Source: an uncultured Pelagibacteraceae bacterium
Lineage (GTDB): Bacteria; Pseudomonadota; Alphaproteobacteria; Pelagibacterales; Pelagibacteraceae
Direction: 5' to 3'
NCBI GenBank assembly: GCA_902635795.1
Contig: CACPPH010000003.1
Coordinates: 1-58,078, forward strand
Length of the DNA: 58,078 bases
Below, piece by piece: positions 50,121 through 58,078 of this stretch. The translations under genes and the position numbers were made by a program. The notes beneath the pieces are model-generated. The model was not told the origin of the DNA. It made no database searches and saw only the letters and a program-made list of their open reading frames with translations. The first letter of the stretch is position 1. Each line of letters opens with the position of its first letter.

Positions 50121-51854
50121 ATGTTTAAAACATTGAAGAGTATTTTGGCTGTTGCTGTTTCAATTTCTCTATTAACTATTTCAAACGCTGTAGCTGACGG
50201 ACACGGAGCTGCAATTAAGAAATGGTCAAATGGTGAGTTTAGTCTTTCAACAATTTCTGCAAAAGAAAGAGAGAAAGAACTTAATTGGTTCCATGATGCT
50301 GCAAAGCCATTCAAAGGAATGGAAATAAATGTATTGTCAGAAACCATTCCAACTCACGAATATGAGTCAAAAGTTTTAACAAAAGCTTTTGAAGAGATAA
50401 CTGGAATTAAAGTTAATCACCAGTTACTTGGAGAAGGAGAAGTAGTACAAGCTGTACAAACTCAAATGCAAACTGGAAGAAACTTGTATGATGCATACAT
50501 CAATGACTCTGATTTGATCGGTACACACTCAAGACTTCAGTTAGCAGTAAACTTAACAAAGTGGATGAAAGGTGAAGGTAAAGATGTAACTTTACCAACA
50601 TTAGATATCGATGATTTCATCGGTAAATCATTTACTACAGGCCCAGATGGTGATTTATATCAATTACCTGATCAACAATTTGCTAACCTTTACTGGTTTA
50701 GAAAAGATTGGTTTGACAGACCTGAAATCAAAAAAGGTTTCAAAGCTAAATACGGATACGATCTAGGTGTGCCAGTAAACTGGTCTGCTTACGAAGATAT
50801 TGCTGAATATTTTACAAAAGATGTAAAAAATATCGACGGTGTTAGAGTATACGGTCACATGGACTACGGTAAAAGAGCTCCAGACTTAGGATGGAGAATG
50901 ACTGACGCGTGGTTATCTATGGCTGGTGCAGGTTCAGTTGGTAAACCTAATGGTGTACCAGTAGACGAGTGGGGAATAAGAATGGAAAAAGGTTCTTGTA
51001 ATCCAGTTGGTGCTGACGTAGCAAGAGGTGGGGCTGCAAATGGTCCTGCTGCCGTATATGCAATCAGAAAATGGGATGAGTGGTTAAGAGCTTATGCACC
51101 TCCAGGTGCTGCAGCGATGGACTTCTATCAGTCTCTGCCAGCTTTATCATCAGGAAACGTTGCTCAGCAAATTTTCTGGTATACAGCGTTCACGGCATCA
51201 ATGGTTGCTCCAAAGAGTACTGGAAACAAAACAGTTGACGATAAAGGTAATCCTTTATGGAGAATGGGACCATCACCAAAAGGTCCTTACTGGGATGAAG
51301 GTATGAAGCTTGGTTATCAAGATGCTGGATCATGGACTCTATTTAAGTCTACTCCAGTTGACAGAAGAAAAGCTGCATGGTTATACGCTCAGTTTGTAGT
51401 ATCAAAAACTGTTGATCTTAAGAAAAGTGATGTTGGTTTAACTATCATTAGAGATAGCACAATTAATCATAAGCACTTTACTCAAAGAGCTCCAAAATTA
51501 GGTGGACTTGTAGAATTCTACAGATCTAAAAACAGAGTGTTGTGGTCACCAACAGGTATCAATGTTCCGGACTATCCGAAACTTGCACAAATCTGGTGGC
51601 AACAAATTGGAGATGTAAACTCTGGTGCGTTTACTCCACAACAAGCTATGGATCGTCTTGCGGAAGAGATGAACTTAGTTATGTCTCGTATGGAAGCTGC
51701 TGATAAAGCAAACAATACATACGGTGGATGTGGTCCAAGATTGGCTAAGCCGAAAGGCGCTGATTATTGGTTGAAACAACCAGGATCGCCAAAAGCTAAA
51801 CGTAATGAGAAACCTAAAGGTAAAACAGTTCCATTCGAAAGAGCTTGGAAGTAA
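50121..51854 (+). CDS. glpV: GlpV-like ABC transporter substrate-binding protein (glycerol)
   Basis: A 577-aa periplasmic binding protein, larger than most family-1 sugar-binding proteins and matching the size of rhizobial GlpV. Signal peptide with cleavage after about residue 25 (NAVADGHG). The following domain has GMEINVLSETIPTHEYESKVL and FEEITGIKVNHQLLGEG, typical of this fold; WRMTDAWLSMAGAG and GPAAVYAIRKWDEWLRAYAPPGA follow. GAGGGA (50107-50112) gives a ribosome site eight bases from ATG. The codon use is richer in optimal codons than in neighbours, indicating high expression. Glycerol as ligand is inferred from glpK and the GlpU-type gene nearby. Confidence 0.88.
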   Translation: MFKTLKSILAVAVSISLLTISNAVADGHGAAIKKWSNGEFSLSTISAKEREKELNWFHDAAKPFKGMEINVLSETIPTHEYESKVLTKAFEEITGIKVNHQLLGEGEVVQAVQTQMQTGRNLYDAYINDSDLIGTHSRLQLAVNLTKWMKGEGKDVTLPTLDIDDFIGKSFTTGPDGDLYQLPDQQFANLYWFRKDWFDRPEIKKGFKAKYGYDLGVPVNWSAYEDIAEYFTKDVKNIDGVRVYGHMDYGKRAPDLGWRMTDAWLSMAGAGSVGKPNGVPVDEWGIRMEKGSCNPVGADVARGGAANGPAAVYAIRKWDEWLRAYAPPGAAAMDFYQSLPALSSGNVAQQIFWYTAFTASMVAPKSTGNKTVDDKGNPLWRMGPSPKGPYWDEGMKLGYQDAGSWTLFKSTPVDRRKAAWLYAQFVVSKTVDLKKSDVGLTIIRDSTINHKHFTQRAPKLGGLVEFYRSKNRVLWSPTGINVPDYPKLAQIWWQQIGDVNSGAFTPQQAMDRLAEEMNLVMSRMEAADKANNTYGGCGPRLAKPKGADYWLKQPGSPKAKRNEKPKGKTVPFERAWK

Positions 51855-51874
51855 TTTAGGTTTAATCTAAATTT

Positions 51875-51902
51875 AAAGGGGGCTTAACGGCCCCCTTTTT
51901 TT
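51875..51902 (+). terminator. Intrinsic terminator after glpV
   Basis: GGGGGC (51878-51883) and GCCCCC (51890-51895) form a strong stem with loop TTAACG, extended by AAA/TTT, followed by seven T residues. It lies between the binding-protein gene and the ABC subunit genes and should lower downstream expression. Confidence 0.93.
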
Positions 51903-51921
51903 AAAACGGAATTCAAAAAAT

Positions 51922-52986
51922 ATGAGCCTAGAATTAAAAAACGTAGAAAAAAAAATAGGATTAGATACTCATATTTATTCAACGAATTTAAAATTAGAAA
52001 AAAATACAATTAATATTCTCTTAGGGTCTACTTTAGCCGGAAAGACAACTTTAATGCAAATTATGGCTGGCCTAGATAAACCAACATCAGGGGAGATTTG
52101 GTTTAACAACGAGAATGTAACAGGTATGAAAGTTCAAAAAAGAAATGTCTCAATGGTTTACCAGCAATTTATTAATTACCCCAACTTCACAGTTTATGAC
52201 AACATTGCATCTCCATTAAAAATTACTGGAGTAAGTTCAGATGAAACAAAACAAAGAGTTGGGAAAGTTGCTGAATTACTAAAACTTTCTGGAATGTTGA
52301 ATAAAAAACCAAATGAGCTTTCCGGAGGACAACAACAAAGAACTGCTTTAGCAAGAGCACTTGTAAAAGACTCAGACTTAATTCTTTTAGATGAACCACT
52401 TGCTAACTTAGATTTTAAATTAAGAGAAGAATTAAGAGAAGAATTACCAAAATTATTTGAAAATAGAGATTGTATTGTAGTTTACGCAACCACAGAACCC
52501 TCAGAAGCTCTACTCTTAGGCGGTAATACTGCAACGTTACAGGAAGGTAAGATTATTCAATATGGAAAAACTTTAGATACTTATAATAAACCTAACTCTC
52601 TAGTTTCAGCTCAGGTCTTTAGTGATCCACCTATGAATATAGCTAAAATAAAAAAAACAGGAGACCAGTGTTCATTTTTACAAAATGACATTCAATGGAA
52701 GACTAAATTAAATATCAAAGATGGTGAATATAAAGTAGGTATTCGACCCCACAACATTACCACGTATAAAGATGGCAACAATACACTTGAGATAAAAGGT
52801 AAAGTTTTAATCTCTGAAATTAGTGGCTCTGAGAGCTTAATCCATTTTACAAACGGAAATTTGAATTGGGTTTCTTTGTCTAATGGAGTTTTTCAAAAAA
52901 ACGTAGGCGATGAGATGAATTTATACATGAATACAGATGAGTTCGTTTATTTTGATCAAAATGAAAGGTTAGTATCTAATGGCTAA
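51922..52986 (+). CDS. glpS: GlpS-like ABC transporter ATP-binding protein
   Basis: A 354-aa sugar-type ABC ATPase with C-terminal TOBE-like region. Walker A is GSTLAGKTT (35-43, non-standard second half of the loop), Q-loop Gln81, intact signature LSGGQQQR (133-140), Walker B LILLDEPLANLD (153-164). The switch His is replaced: VVYATTEPSE puts T191 in the His position. It therefore supplies a good signature but a poor hydrolysis site. Pairs with the next gene product. Overlaps it by eight bases. Confidence 0.9.
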   Translation: MSLELKNVEKKIGLDTHIYSTNLKLEKNTINILLGSTLAGKTTLMQIMAGLDKPTSGEIWFNNENVTGMKVQKRNVSMVYQQFINYPNFTVYDNIASPLKITGVSSDETKQRVGKVAELLKLSGMLNKKPNELSGGQQQRTALARALVKDSDLILLDEPLANLDFKLREELREELPKLFENRDCIVVYATTEPSEALLLGGNTATLQEGKIIQYGKTLDTYNKPNSLVSAQVFSDPPMNIAKIKKTGDQCSFLQNDIQWKTKLNIKDGEYKVGIRPHNITTYKDGNNTLEIKGKVLISEISGSESLIHFTNGNLNWVSLSNGVFQKNVGDEMNLYMNTDEFVYFDQNERLVSNG

Positions 52987-54043
52987 AGTTACTTTAAAAG
53001 GTTTAAGCCATAGTTATTTAAAAACTCAGTCTTCAGATGCTGATTGGGCAATCAGAGGAGTAGACATTGATTGGAATGATGGGGGTGCTTATGCTTTATT
53101 AGGCCCGTCAGGTTGTGGAAAGACAACATTGTTAAATATTATTTCTGGATTAATTACACCAACTAAAGGCGATATATTATTTGATGATAAAGTTATTTCA
53201 GGGTTGAGTCCAGTAGAGAGAAATATTGCACAGATTTTTCAATTCCCGGTTATTTATGACACAATGACAGTGTATGATAATTTAGCTTTTCCTTTAAGAA
53301 ATAGAAAAATTCCGGAGGAAGAAATTAAAGTAAAAGTTCATGAGATAGCTGAAATGCTAGAATTATCCTCAACATTAAATAATAGAGCTTCTGGTCTAAC
53401 TGCAGATGGTAAACAAAAAATTTCACTAGGGCGTGGATTGGTAAGATCAGATGTAAATGCTATTATGTTTGATGAACCATTAACAGTAATCGATCCACAT
53501 TTGAAATGGATTTTAAGATCTAAACTTAAAGAACTTCATCAAAAGATTAATAGAACAATGATTTATGTAACACATGATCAAACAGAGGCTTTAACATTTG
53601 CTGATCAAGTGGTTGTAATGCATGAAGGTCAAATTGTTCAAACAGGAACACCAGTAGATTTGTTTGAAAAACCAAAGCATACATTTGTTGGATATTTTAT
53701 TGGTTCGCCAGGCATGAATGTTTTACCTTGTCAAATTAAAGGGAATGATGTGATCGTTAATGGAAAAAAAATAGAAACCCACCAACAAATTAAAAAAAGC
53801 AATTTTAACAAGACAGAAGTTGGTGTGAGACCTGAATTTATATCTTTTAGTAATGAAGGAATTCCAGTCAAAGTTTTATCAGTCAGTAATACTGGAAGGC
53901 ACAAAATTGTAGATACCGAGAGTGAAACCGGAAAAATTAAAATTATTGCAAAATCTAATGAAGATATTCCGTCAGGTTCTGCATTTTTAAAATTTAAAAA
54001 AGAATATACTTATACATATGGAGATAGCTGGATAATTGAATGA
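52979..54043 (+). CDS. glpT: GlpT-like ABC transporter ATP-binding protein (not the G3P antiporter)
   Basis: A 354-aa sugar-type ABC ATPase. Walker A GPSGCGKTT (42-50), Q-loop Gln88, Walker B AIMFDEPLTVIDP (161-173) and switch H199 (YVTHDQTEA) are intact, but the signature is degenerate: LTADGKQK (140-147) instead of LSGGQQQR. The mirror image of GlpS, which keeps the signature but lacks the switch His. The symbol follows the rhizobial GlpSTPQUV naming. Overlaps the next gene by four bases. Confidence 0.9.
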   Translation: MAKVTLKGLSHSYLKTQSSDADWAIRGVDIDWNDGGAYALLGPSGCGKTTLLNIISGLITPTKGDILFDDKVISGLSPVERNIAQIFQFPVIYDTMTVYDNLAFPLRNRKIPEEEIKVKVHEIAEMLELSSTLNNRASGLTADGKQKISLGRGLVRSDVNAIMFDEPLTVIDPHLKWILRSKLKELHQKINRTMIYVTHDQTEALTFADQVVVMHEGQIVQTGTPVDLFEKPKHTFVGYFIGSPGMNVLPCQIKGNDVIVNGKKIETHQQIKKSNFNKTEVGVRPEFISFSNEGIPVKVLSVSNTGRHKIVDTESETGKIKIIAKSNEDIPSGSAFLKFKKEYTYTYGDSWIIE

Positions 54044-54906
54044 ATAAAACAGTAAATCAAAAAGCATGGTTTTTTGTAATACCAGTATTTGTGCTGGTAG
54101 CTTTCAATGCCATTATCCCATTAATGACAGTAGTAAACTATGCTTTCCAGGAAACTTTCGGGAATAATGTTTTTATGTGGGAAGGCACAAGATGGTTTAA
54201 ACAAATCATGTTATCTGAAAGATTTCACGCATCACTTGGTAGACAATTTTTATTTACATTTATAATTTTATTCATTCAAATTCCATTAGGAATAGCTATC
54301 GCTCTTACTATGCCTAAAGAGGGAATAGGAGTACCTGTTTGTTTAGTTTTAATGTCCATGCCACTTTTAATTCCATGGAACGTTGTAGGAGCTATGTGGA
54401 ATATTTTTGCGTTACCAGATATTGGTTTCTTAGGTCATTCACTTAATGCTTTGGGATTTGATTATAACTTTACCCAACAAATTGGTGATGCTTGGTTCAC
54501 AACTATACTAATGGATGTATGGCATTGGACATCGTTAGTAGTTTTATTGTCTTATGCGGGATTAAGATCTATCCAACCTGCTTACTATCAAGCAGCAGAA
54601 ATTGATGGGGCTAGTCGTTGGGCAATTTTTACGAAAATTGAATTACCTAAAATGAAAAAAGTATTAACGATAGCAATACTTTTAAGATTTATGGACAGTT
54701 TCATGATTTATACAGAGCCATTTGTTTTAACTGGAGGCGGTCCAGGCAATGCTACTGCATTTTTATCTATAGATTTAGTGAAAATGGCATTAGGACAGTT
54801 TGATTTAGGACCAGCTGCAGCAATGTCGTTGATATACTTCTTTATAGTACTTTTAGTTTGTTGGGTATTCTACACATTAATGATGAGAAATGAGGAGAAA
54901 TCATGA
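54040..54906 (+). CDS. glpP: GlpP-like ABC transporter permease
   Basis: A 288-aa permease with six hydrophobic helices. The cytoplasmic EAA loop AAEIDGASRWAIFTKIELPKMK (about 186-207) contacts the ATPases. FNAIIPLMTVVNYAF at helix 1 and GGGPGNATAFLSIDL near the C-terminus are typical of MalF-type sugar permeases. Starts inside the end of glpT (ATGA). Confidence 0.9.
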   Translation: MNKTVNQKAWFFVIPVFVLVAFNAIIPLMTVVNYAFQETFGNNVFMWEGTRWFKQIMLSERFHASLGRQFLFTFIILFIQIPLGIAIALTMPKEGIGVPVCLVLMSMPLLIPWNVVGAMWNIFALPDIGFLGHSLNALGFDYNFTQQIGDAWFTTILMDVWHWTSLVVLLSYAGLRSIQPAYYQAAEIDGASRWAIFTKIELPKMKKVLTIAILLRFMDSFMIYTEPFVLTGGGPGNATAFLSIDLVKMALGQFDLGPAAAMSLIYFFIVLLVCWVFYTLMMRNEEKS

Positions 54907-55703
54907 AGAAAGCTAAGTGGGTAGTTCCTACAATTTATATTATTTTCTTGATGCTTCCAATTTATTGGTTGCTTAACATGTCATTTAAAACAACAACTGA
55001 GATTATAAACACTTACACATTATGGCCTCAAGAATTTACATTAGATAATTACAAGAAAATTTTTACCGACAGCACTTGGTATACTGGGTATCTTAATTCT
55101 ATTTATTACGTAGTGATGAACACCGTGATTTCAGTAGCAGCTGCACTACCTGCAGCTTACGCTTTTTCTAGATATAAATTTTTAGGGGATAAACATTTAT
55201 TTTTTTGGTTATTGACTAACAGAATGGCCCCTCCAGCAGTATTTGCTTTGCCATTTTTTCAATTTTATTCATCAGTAAATTTGTTTGATACACATGTGGC
55301 TGTAGCTTTATCACATTGTTTGTTTAATATTCCTTTAGCAGTTTGGATTTTAGAAGGATTTATGTCTTCTGTGCCAAAAGAGTTAGATGAAACAGCTTAT
55401 GTTGACGGTTATTCGTTTTGGAGATTTTTCTTTAAAATATTCATACCCACTATTACTGCAGGCATAGGTATTACTATGTTTTTCTGTTTTATGTTTTCTT
55501 GGGTAGAATTATTATTAGCTAAAACACTTACAGCTGTAGCAGCTAAACCTATAGCCGCAACAATGACAAGAACTGCCAGTACATCTGGATATGAATTAGG
55601 ACTACTTGCTGCTGCAGGAAGTTTGACAATTATACCTGGTGCAATAGTAATTTACTTTGTGAGAAACTATATTGCGAAAGGATTTGCGTTAGGACGAGTA
55701 TGA
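54903..55703 (+). CDS. glpQ: GlpQ-like ABC transporter permease
   Basis: A 266-aa MalG-type permease with six helices. PIYWLLNMSFKTTTEI at the N-terminus and the EAA loop DETAYVDGYSFWRFFFKIFIP (about 160-180, conserved G) are diagnostic. Not the glycerophosphodiester phosphodiesterase that shares the symbol. Overlaps both neighbours by four bases. Confidence 0.9.
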   Translation: MKKAKWVVPTIYIIFLMLPIYWLLNMSFKTTTEIINTYTLWPQEFTLDNYKKIFTDSTWYTGYLNSIYYVVMNTVISVAAALPAAYAFSRYKFLGDKHLFFWLLTNRMAPPAVFALPFFQFYSSVNLFDTHVAVALSHCLFNIPLAVWILEGFMSSVPKELDETAYVDGYSFWRFFFKIFIPTITAGIGITMFFCFMFSWVELLLAKTLTAVAAKPIAATMTRTASTSGYELGLLAAAGSLTIIPGAIVIYFVRNYIAKGFALGRV

Positions 55704-56059
55704 TGATTTTTAATATCTTAAATGCCGCAACTTGGGGTGACATGGCTAAAAAGAAAGAGAAGGGATTCTTCGATTTTGAATTTATCACTTGGATGGCCTG
55801 GACATGGCAGACAGCTGCATTTTTTATATTCATAGCTTTATGTTTAACAGCAATGGTTATTTGGGAAAAAAAATCACCAGGAGGCAGTCCAAGAAAAGGA
55901 ATTTTAGGATTAGACACAACTAGAGGCGATAGATTATTTATTTCATTATTAGGCAGTGCGTTCATTCATTTATTTTGGTTAGCTCTAGTTGGAAGTGTAT
56001 TGTGGATTGCAACAATAATTTGCATTGGCTATGCAGTTGTTGTATTTAGATACGTCTAA
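55700..56059 (+). CDS. glpU: GlpU-like small membrane protein (DUF2160)
   Basis: A 119-aa protein resembling DUF2160/GlpU of rhizobial glycerol importers. About three hydrophobic segments: FEFITWMAWTWQTAAFFIFI near residues 26-45, a second near 80-98 and a third at the C-terminus. The region between helices 1 and 2 (KKSPGGSPRKGILGLDTTRGDRLF) is typical of the family. The presence of this gene is the best argument that the importer is the Glp type. Role in transport not known. Confidence 0.85.
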   Translation: MMIFNILNAATWGDMAKKKEKGFFDFEFITWMAWTWQTAAFFIFIALCLTAMVIWEKKSPGGSPRKGILGLDTTRGDRLFISLLGSAFIHLFWLALVGSVLWIATIICIGYAVVVFRYV

Positions 56060-56083
56060 ATATTATTCATTAAAGGAGATTAA

Positions 56084-57088
56084 ATGGTTAAGGTTGGTAT
56101 TAATGGTTTTGGTAGAATAGGTAGATTAATTTTAAGAGCTATTTTAGAAAATTATAAAAATAAAATTCAAGTTGTTGCAATAAATGATTTAGGATCAATA
56201 GAAACTAATGCACATTTAATTAAATATGATAGCACTCATGGCATCATTCATGAAGACATTCAGACTTCAAAAGACGGTTTTAAAATCGGCAATCAAGAAA
56301 TAAAAGTTTTTGCAGAAAAGGATCCAGCTAATATCCCTTGGGGAAAAGTAGGTGCTGATGTAGTTTTAGAATGCACTGGTATATTTTTAGACAAGTCATC
56401 AGCAGAAAAACACATAAAAGGTGGAGGAAAAAAAGTAATAATTTCTGCTCCTGGTAAAGAAGTAGATTTTACAATCGTTCAAGGTGTTAATAGCAAGGAG
56501 TTAAAAAAAGAGCATAATATTATATCCAATGGCTCGTGCACGACAAATTGTTTAGCTCCTGTTGCAATGGTTTTAGAAAAAACTTTTGGAATCAGTTATG
56601 GTTATATGACTACAATCCATAGTTATACAGGTGATCAAAAACTTTTAGATACATTGCATAAAGATTTAAGAAGAGCTCGTTCTACTGAAGGGGCAATGAT
56701 ACCTACTTCAACAGGAGCAGCTAAAGCAATGAGTTTAGTTCTGCCGAGTTTAAAAGGCAAGTTAGATGGTACAGCTATAAGAGTTCCAACACCAAATGTT
56801 TCATTAATTGATTTAACACTAGTTACTGATAAAGAAGCAACACCTGAAAGTATTAATGAAGCCATGATCAAGGCTGCAAAAGGAGATTTAAAGGGAATCT
56901 TAGATGTAAACCAAAAACCTTTAGTATCAAAAGATTTTAATCATAATCCGCATAGTTCAATTTTCGACGTAACCCAAACTCAAGTAATAAAAGGAAAATT
57001 TAGTCGAGTGCTTTCATGGTACGATAATGAATGGGGTTTCTCCAACAGAATGTGTGATACTTCAATACAAATAGCCGGTTTAATTTAG
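56084..57088 (+). CDS. gap: Glyceraldehyde-3-phosphate dehydrogenase
   Basis: A 334-aa glycolytic enzyme. VGINGFGRIGRLILRA is the NAD loop; SNGSCTTNCLAPVA (about 148-161) holds the catalytic Cys; the general base His lies in TTIHSYTGDQ; RRARSTEGAMIPTSTGAA and WYDNEWGFSNRM complete it. AAGGAG (56073-56078) is a good ribosome site five bases from the start. It converges on a small minus-strand gene. Its position after the glycerol importer links glycerol-derived triose to lower glycolysis. Confidence 0.97.
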   Translation: MVKVGINGFGRIGRLILRAILENYKNKIQVVAINDLGSIETNAHLIKYDSTHGIIHEDIQTSKDGFKIGNQEIKVFAEKDPANIPWGKVGADVVLECTGIFLDKSSAEKHIKGGGKKVIISAPGKEVDFTIVQGVNSKELKKEHNIISNGSCTTNCLAPVAMVLEKTFGISYGYMTTIHSYTGDQKLLDTLHKDLRRARSTEGAMIPTSTGAAKAMSLVLPSLKGKLDGTAIRVPTPNVSLIDLTLVTDKEATPESINEAMIKAAKGDLKGILDVNQKPLVSKDFNHNPHSSIFDVTQTQVIKGKFSRVLSWYDNEWGFSNRMCDTSIQIAGLI

Positions 57089-57258
57089 TTATTTGATTTT
57101 TCAGCTTCCTCAATTAATCTTAAGGTATTTTTTGGAATGCCAGAATCATCAGTTTTAGCATTTGAAACGCTAGAAACCTTTTTAGTTTTATTCCTTTTAA
57201 AATTTTGAAGATCATCTACTGCTGAGAGAATCTCATCAATACTATAATTCTCTTCCAT
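57085..57258 (-). CDS. Small 57-aa acidic/basic protein, unknown, coupled to pyk
   Basis: ATG at 57258, TAA at 57085; 57 residues starting MEENYSIDEILSAVDDLQNF, then a Lys-rich region and a C-terminal acidic helix (NTLRLIEEAEKSNN). The start overlaps the pyk stop by one base (TAATG), and its end overlaps the gap stop convergently. The opening I-D-E-I-L-x-x-V resembles the short N-terminal motif of DUF2497-type alphaproteobacterial proteins, but that is a weak match. Position and coding character support a real gene. Confidence 0.65.
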   Translation of the reverse strand: MEENYSIDEILSAVDDLQNFKRNKTKKVSSVSNAKTDDSGIPKNTLRLIEEAEKSNN

Positions 57259-58078
57259 TAGGAACCAACTTTATAAAGTCTCACCATGTTAGTCATACCT
57301 GCCTTTCCAAAAGGTAAACCAGCAGTTATAACTACAAAGTCATTTTTTTTAATAAATCTTAGTTTTTTTATAATTTCTTTAGAAATAGACATCATATCTT
57401 TCCATCCATTTGCATCTCTACTATTAATAGATTGAACACCCCAAAGTAATGAAACTTGTCTACTTACGTTTATATTTGGAGAAATAGTTACTATTTTAGC
57501 TGCTGGACGCATAGCAGAAACAAGTTTCGCAGATTTTCCAGAATTAGAAAAAACGATTATAGCTTTAACGTCTGGGTTATAAGCCATATCTTTGACAGAG
57601 AGAAGGATAGATTTAACAGGATCTTTGTTTGCAATGATAGAATTTTTAAAATCTTCAATATGTTCTCTTTTATATTTTTCTGTAGATAGAATTGTTTGTG
57701 TCATAGTTGAAACAGCTTGAGTTGGAAATTTACCGATTGCAGCTTCAGCAGACAACATTACAGTATCTGCACCTTGAAATATCGCAGTTGCAATATCATT
57801 AATCTCTGCCCTAGTAGCAGTATTATTTTCAATCATACTTTCTAACATTTGCGTAGCCACAATTACAGATTTGGAAAATTGAGAACATTTTTTTATAAGA
57901 CTTAATTGAACTTTTGGTACTTCACTATGTCCAATATCAATTGCCAAATCTCCTCGTGCAATCATTATTGAATCAGTAGACTGAATAATCTTTTTGATAT
58001 TTTTTAAGGCATGCTTATTTTCTATTTTAGAAATTATGCCCATATCTTTTTTAATTAATTTTCTAGTCTCAAGAATTA
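57258..58078 (-). CDS. pyk: Pyruvate kinase (C-terminal part)
   Basis: Partial gene, open at the right window edge; the frame continues past base 58043, so that internal Met is not the start. About 272 residues seen: IISKIEN, MIARGDLAIDIGHSEVPKVQ (metal/substrate site), VIVATQMLESMI, ATRAEINDIATAI, DTVMLSAEAAIGKFP, and a C-terminal domain with IVFSNSGKSAKLVSAMRPAAKIVTIS. Complete at the C-terminus. Converts PEP and ADP to pyruvate and ATP. Confidence 0.93.
   Translation of the reverse strand, partial: ILETRKLIKKDMGIISKIENKHALKNIKKIIQSTDSIMIARGDLAIDIGHSEVPKVQLSLIKKCSQFSKSVIVATQMLESMIENNTATRAEINDIATAIFQGADTVMLSAEAAIGKFPTQAVSTMTQTILSTEKYKREHIEDFKNSIIANKDPVKSILLSVKDMAYNPDVKAIIVFSNSGKSAKLVSAMRPAAKIVTISPNINVSRQVSLLWGVQSINSRDANGWKDMMSISKEIIKKLRFIKKNDFVVITAGLPFGKAGMTNMVRLYKVGS

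Noticed and set aside
49994-50347. Minus-strand 117-codon frame over the glpV promoter and signal peptide
   Set aside because: Overlaps the glpV ribosome site and signal sequence; its translation has no domain and no ribosome site.

Overview
The window looks like a chromosomal segment of a streamlined, AT-rich marine alphaproteobacterium of the SAR11/Pelagibacter type. The evidence is the very low GC content, lysine/asparagine/isoleucine-rich proteins, almost no intergenic space, many 1-11 base gene overlaps (ATGA, TAATG), and alphaproteobacterial gene order (lexA-trpCDGE; tpiA-secG-pyrG-kdsA-eno; ntrYX-trkA). I saw no rRNA, tRNA, IS element, integrase, phage gene or CRISPR array. This placement is inference from gene order and composition, not from a marker gene.

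Layout. (1) 1-2588: end of lpxI, a PQQ-type sugar dehydrogenase-like gene, then lpxB. (2) 2589-24381: an accessory block of about 22 kb between lpxB and the PD-(D/E)XK/gltX genes. Its main part is a tightly overlapping minus-strand operon (13174 down to 2589): livF, livH, a ketopantoate-reductase-like gene, an acyl-CoA synthetase, a MenB-like crotonase, an enolase-superfamily enzyme, a CitE-like lyase, a gamma-glutamylcyclotransferase-like protein and three Gfo/Idh/MocA oxidoreductases. Divergent from it run livK, a 2OG-Fe(II) oxygenase, livM, livG, a PhyH-type dioxygenase and a DMT exporter. A second divergent pair follows: PanB-like and DUF1907 genes on minus; hydratase-like, SDR and HDAC-family genes on plus. 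The block ends with a Glu-Pro repeat membrane protein. (3) 24383-32569 (minus): PD-(D/E)XK protein, gltX, lexA with an SOS box, trpCDGE and a PpiD-like chaperone. (4) 32634-39400 (plus): tpiA, secG, pyrG, kdsA, eno, ftsB-like, lipA, ratA-like and a small membrane protein. (5) 39384-41504 (minus): cinA-like, pgpA, ispDF. (6) 41553-47488 (plus): ntrY, ntrX, trkA, trkH. (7) 47489-56059 (plus): a glycerol module with a GpsA-like dehydrogenase, glpK and a GlpVSTPQU-type ABC importer. (8) 56084-58078: gap (plus), then a 57-aa protein and partial pyk (minus).

How it fits together. The most system-like part is the accessory block. One branched-chain-amino-acid-type ABC importer is split across two divergent operons and is co-transcribed with a CoA-ligase/crotonase/enolase/lyase/reductase set and two iron dioxygenases. 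I read this as import plus catabolism of one organic acid or related compound; the substrate is unknown. Several enzymes have changed catalytic residues (crotonase, enolase-superfamily enzyme, PanB-like protein, SDR), so textbook functions should not be transferred to them. The glycerol importer has two complementary ATPases predicted to form one canonical and one degenerate ATP site. NtrX lacks the sigma54-contacting GAFTGA loop and NtrY lacks a PAS domain, which fits a genome without sigma54.
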